Of a stretch of 64,000 bases of DNA, positions 60,980 to 64,000 are shown piece by piece; the stretch's first letter is position 1; every line of letters begins with the position of its first letter. Origin of the DNA: Sulfurivermis fontis. GTDB lineage: Bacteria; Pseudomonadota; Gammaproteobacteria; Thiohalomonadales; Thiohalomonadaceae. The stretch covers positions 984,501-1,048,500 of the forward strand of contig NZ_AP018724.1 of NCBI RefSeq assembly GCF_004001245.1, given 5' to 3'. The translations under genes and the position numbers were made by a program. The notes below the pieces were generated by a model. The model searched no databases and was not told the DNA's origin. It saw only the letters and a program-made list of their open reading frames with translations.

Positions 60980-61306
60980 ATGCCATCCCCGCTGGGAGAA
61001 AAGATACGGGGCCTCCGCAAACAGCGCGGACTCAGCCTCGAGCAGCTGGCGGAACAGACCGAATCCAGCAAGAGCTACATCTGGGAGCTGGAGAACAAGG
61101 ACAATCCGAAGCCATCCGCCGAGAAGATCGCGAGAATCGCTGGCGTGCTCAAGGTGACGCCCGAATATTTCATGGACGACCGGATTACCGAGCTTGAACC
61201 GTCGGAAGAGGACAAGGCCTTCTTTCGCAAGTATCGGGGCCTGTCGTCGGGAACCAAGAAGAAGCTGGACGACATCCTCAAGATCATAGAAGGCGATGAC
61301 AAGTAA
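60980..61306 (+). CDS. XRE-family phage repressor (HTH)
   Basis: A 108-residue protein with an N-terminal Xre helix-turn-helix: LGEKIRGLRKQRGLSLEQLA, SKSYIWELENKDNPKPSAEK, VLKVTPEYFMDD, and a helical C-terminus (SSGTKKKLDDILKIIEGDDK). ATG 60980 is preferred because GAGG is near and residues upstream are not family-like. It overlaps the ImmA gene by 11 bp. In ImmA-type systems the repressor is destroyed by its partner on induction. Confidence 0.92.
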   Translation: MPSPLGEKIRGLRKQRGLSLEQLAEQTESSKSYIWELENKDNPKPSAEKIARIAGVLKVTPEYFMDDRITELEPSEEDKAFFRKYRGLSSGTKKKLDDILKIIEGDDK

Positions 61307-62189
61307 TCCGACCACGCCCGGTGCTTGGGCCAACTTTCTCTCCAAGGCGTGGGGACGCGATCGTTTCCCGATCGACGTCAAGCTCATCGCTCAGGACATC
61401 AGTTCCCGCCAACCCGATCCGATCGCCCACATCCGGGGCGGTGACATCGGTGAGCTGGAGGGAATGCTGCTCAAACGGGAAAAGGGCTGGTACCTGCTCT
61501 ACAACGACCAGGTGCAATCGAGCGGACGCATCAACTTCACCATCGCCCACGAACTGGGCCATTACCTGCTGCATCGCAAAGAGGAAGACGCCTTCCGATG
61601 CAGCACGGAGGATCTGTTGGACTGGGGCTCGACAGCCCGGCAGCGGGAAGCCGATGCCGACAAGTTCGCGGCGACGCTGTTGATGCCGCTGGACGATTAT
61701 CGCAAGCAGGTCGAGTCGGCCAAGGTGGACATCGATCTGCTCGGCGCTTGCGCGGATCGGTATGGGGTATCGCTCGTGGCGGCCATCCGGCAATGGATCG
61801 AGTTCACGCCGCTGCGGGCGGTCTTGGTCGTTTCCAACGACGGCTTCATCAATTGGTCCTGGTCGAGTCGCAATGCTCTACGCACCAGGGCCAGGTTTCG
61901 GTTCTCAAAGGAGACGATACCCGTCCCCGAGGCGTCCTTGGCGGCGCAGACGATACGTCACCCTGATGAAAGAACGGGAATCGAGTTGCCTGCTCGCGTA
62001 TGGTTCAAGGAAGAGCCCGCCGACATGTCCCTGCGCGAGATGCGTGTCGTCTCCGATCAGTACGAACTCGTCATCACGCTGCTCATCCTCCCCGACCGCG
62101 AGCCCTGGGAGAAAAATGACGACGAAGAGGACGAACTCCTGGTCGACACCTACACAAATTTCATCCGCAACGGGCAGCATCCGTATTAG
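61296..62189 (+). CDS. ImmA/IrrE-family metallopeptidase
   Basis: A 297-residue protein with the zinc motif HELGH at residues 85-89 (FTIAHELGHYLLHR) and the third ligand in READADKFAATLLMP. The C-terminal part (about 165-297) probably senses the signal. ImmA proteases cleave their Xre-type repressor partner, here encoded directly upstream with an overlap, so it should trigger the switch from lysogeny to lysis. Confidence 0.92.
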   Translation: MTSNPTTPGAWANFLSKAWGRDRFPIDVKLIAQDISSRQPDPIAHIRGGDIGELEGMLLKREKGWYLLYNDQVQSSGRINFTIAHELGHYLLHRKEEDAFRCSTEDLLDWGSTARQREADADKFAATLLMPLDDYRKQVESAKVDIDLLGACADRYGVSLVAAIRQWIEFTPLRAVLVVSNDGFINWSWSSRNALRTRARFRFSKETIPVPEASLAAQTIRHPDERTGIELPARVWFKEEPADMSLREMRVVSDQYELVITLLILPDREPWEKNDDEEDELLVDTYTNFIRNGQHPY

Positions 62190-62306
62190 CGGGGTCGCGA
62201 CCTTCCGCATCCTTTCGTACCGGCCCGAAACTCCCTGATGGCCGAGGTCACGGCCTGACCGGACAATCTCGTCATCAAGCGAGTTGGACGTTCAGGACCG
62301 ATACCG

Positions 62307-62525
62307 ATGTGCACGATCAACCACCTACCACCCGAACGGATGACGCCGGAGCAGCGCCGGCGCGAAGCCGCATCCTTGCTGGCCCACGGCCTCGTCCGAC
62401 TGCGCGAGGCCGTGTTCGCCCAGTCCGCAGGCGGCCCCGCGGAGAGCGAGTTTGAGCTTGGCTTCTCCGGCCACCAGCGCCTTCATAGCCACCCCGTCAA
62501 CAACACTTTGGAGGAGGCTCCATGA
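62307..62525 (+). CDS. Small protein of the DUF2924-recombinase unit
   Basis: A 72-residue protein: MCTINHLPPERMTPEQRRRE, AASLLAHGLVRLREAVFAQS, a helical pattern I know from small proteins preceding DUF2924 genes. Its C-terminal 25 codons coincide with leader repeat copy f, so the end of the coding sequence and the repeat overlap. The stop overlaps the DUF2924 start (ATGA). Confidence 0.7.
   Translation: MCTINHLPPERMTPEQRRREAASLLAHGLVRLREAVFAQSAGGPAESEFELGFSGHQRLHSHPVNNTLEEAP
62458..62486 (+). promoter_or_regulatory. Leader repeat copy f (promoter-like)
   Basis: TTGGCT (62458-62463), 17 bp ending ACCAGCGC, CTTCAT (62481-62486), then GTCAACAACACTTT, GGAGGAG and ATG 62522. It is about 17 kb from the other copies and keeps the hexamers and the spacing exactly, although it lies within the coding sequence of the small upstream protein. 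Confidence 0.65.
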
Positions 62526-63015
62526 AGGCAAGCACCGTCCCACCCACCCCGCCGAGCGTCGTCGCCCGGATCGCCGGGCTCCCGGATCTCTCGATAGAGG
62601 AAATGAGGGCGCTTTGGCGAGAACTCTTCGGCAGCGACAACCCGACGCCCAATCGCCAGTTCATGGAGCGGCGGATCGCGTACAAGCTGCAAGAGATCGA
62701 GTTCCGCAAGGTCGATCCCAGCCTCTTGGAGCGCAACAAGCGGCGCATCAAGGCCCTGGTGGAGACCGGCAAGGCGCGCAAGCTCGATCGCGACATCCGG
62801 CTGATGCCCGGCACCGTGCTCACCCGGGAGTACCAGGGGATCGAGCACCGGGTGACGGTCGCCCAGGACGGACAGTATGAGTTCGAGGGCAGGCGCTACC
62901 CGAGCCTGTCCATGATCGCCCGCGAGATCACCGGCACCCGCTGGTCCGGGCCGCTCTTCTTCGGCGTGAAGGCACCGGCCAAGGCGAAGAATCCGAAGAA
63001 GCAGGGAGGTCGGCG

Positions 63016-63019
<4 letters not shown>
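62522..63019 (+). CDS. DUF2924 domain protein
   Basis: A 165-residue basic protein with the DUF2924 pattern: LSIEEMRALWRELFGSDNPT, NRQFMERRIAYKLQEIEFRK, LMPGTVLTREYQGIEHRVTV and YEFEGRRYPSLSMIAREITG, then GTRWSGPLFFG. The C-terminal part resembles a small DNA-binding RAMA-like domain. It is encoded directly before the serine recombinase and may help in recombination. ATG 62522 has GGAGGAG. Confidence 0.88.

Positions 63020-64000
<981 letters not shown>

Overview
The window is high-GC proteobacterial DNA (a beta- or gammaproteobacterium; the genus cannot be fixed from the sequence). It joins a stretch of host chromosome, a pile-up of insertion sequences, a decaying restriction-modification island and most of a lambda-like siphophage-type prophage.

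Host block (1-10,950, + strand). A tightly packed operon encodes a YbhGFSR-type multidrug ABC exporter: a HlyD-like adaptor, a double ATPase, two ABC-2 permeases and a NodT-type outer-membrane channel. It is followed by a small DUF2892-like membrane protein, a beta-CASP metallo-hydrolase, a LOG-family nucleotide hydrolase, an LpxR-like lipid A deacylase and a c-type cytochrome gene. The cytochrome gene carries an in-frame TAG just before its haem motif and is then cut by an IS1595-family element.

IS cluster and defence island (11,020-20,640). A complete IS1595-family element, an IS5-family element sitting in a remnant of another IS5-like transposase, an IS3 fragment fused in frame to a vsr gene, and a complete IS3-family element flank a lower-GC leftward operon: RHH regulator, C5-cytosine methyltransferase (frameshifted), McrB-like AAA+ protein, McrC-like nuclease and Vsr. 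The gene content resembles an LlaJI/McrBC-type system with a Vsr repair gene. It appears damaged at the methyltransferase, at the C-terminus of McrC and at the C-terminus of Vsr.

Prophage (about 20,650 to beyond 64,000). The leftward late operon, read from high to low coordinates, runs terminase small and large subunits, two fibre-like proteins, gpW, portal, protease with nested scaffold, decoration protein, major capsid protein, head-tail connectors, tail tube, tail chaperones (G with a -1 frameshift T extension), gp10-like protein, tape measure, tail-tip proteins, then the lysis genes. A FitAB/VapBC-type toxin-antitoxin pair is inserted antisense inside this operon. The leftward early operon (58,113 to 46,088) carries an AlpA-like DNA-binding protein, a RecA-like ATPase, a DEAD-box helicase, a nuclease, a primase-helicase, a RuvC-like protein and two tandem ParB-methyltransferase fusions. 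An iteron-like array of GCCAACT motifs at 50,476-50,671 is a replication-origin candidate. The lysogeny switch (XRE repressor plus ImmA protease, rightward) faces an unrecognised two-gene leftward cassette across a palindromic operator. A DUF2924 protein and a large serine recombinase lie at the right end.

The most unusual pattern is a leader repeated six times (TTGGCT, 17 bp, CTTMAT, then a ribosome binding site and ATG). It precedes five positions in a + strand cassette of small genes inserted between the terminase and methyltransferase genes, and it recurs once upstream of DUF2924 and the recombinase. It therefore links distant parts of the prophage into one apparent regulon.
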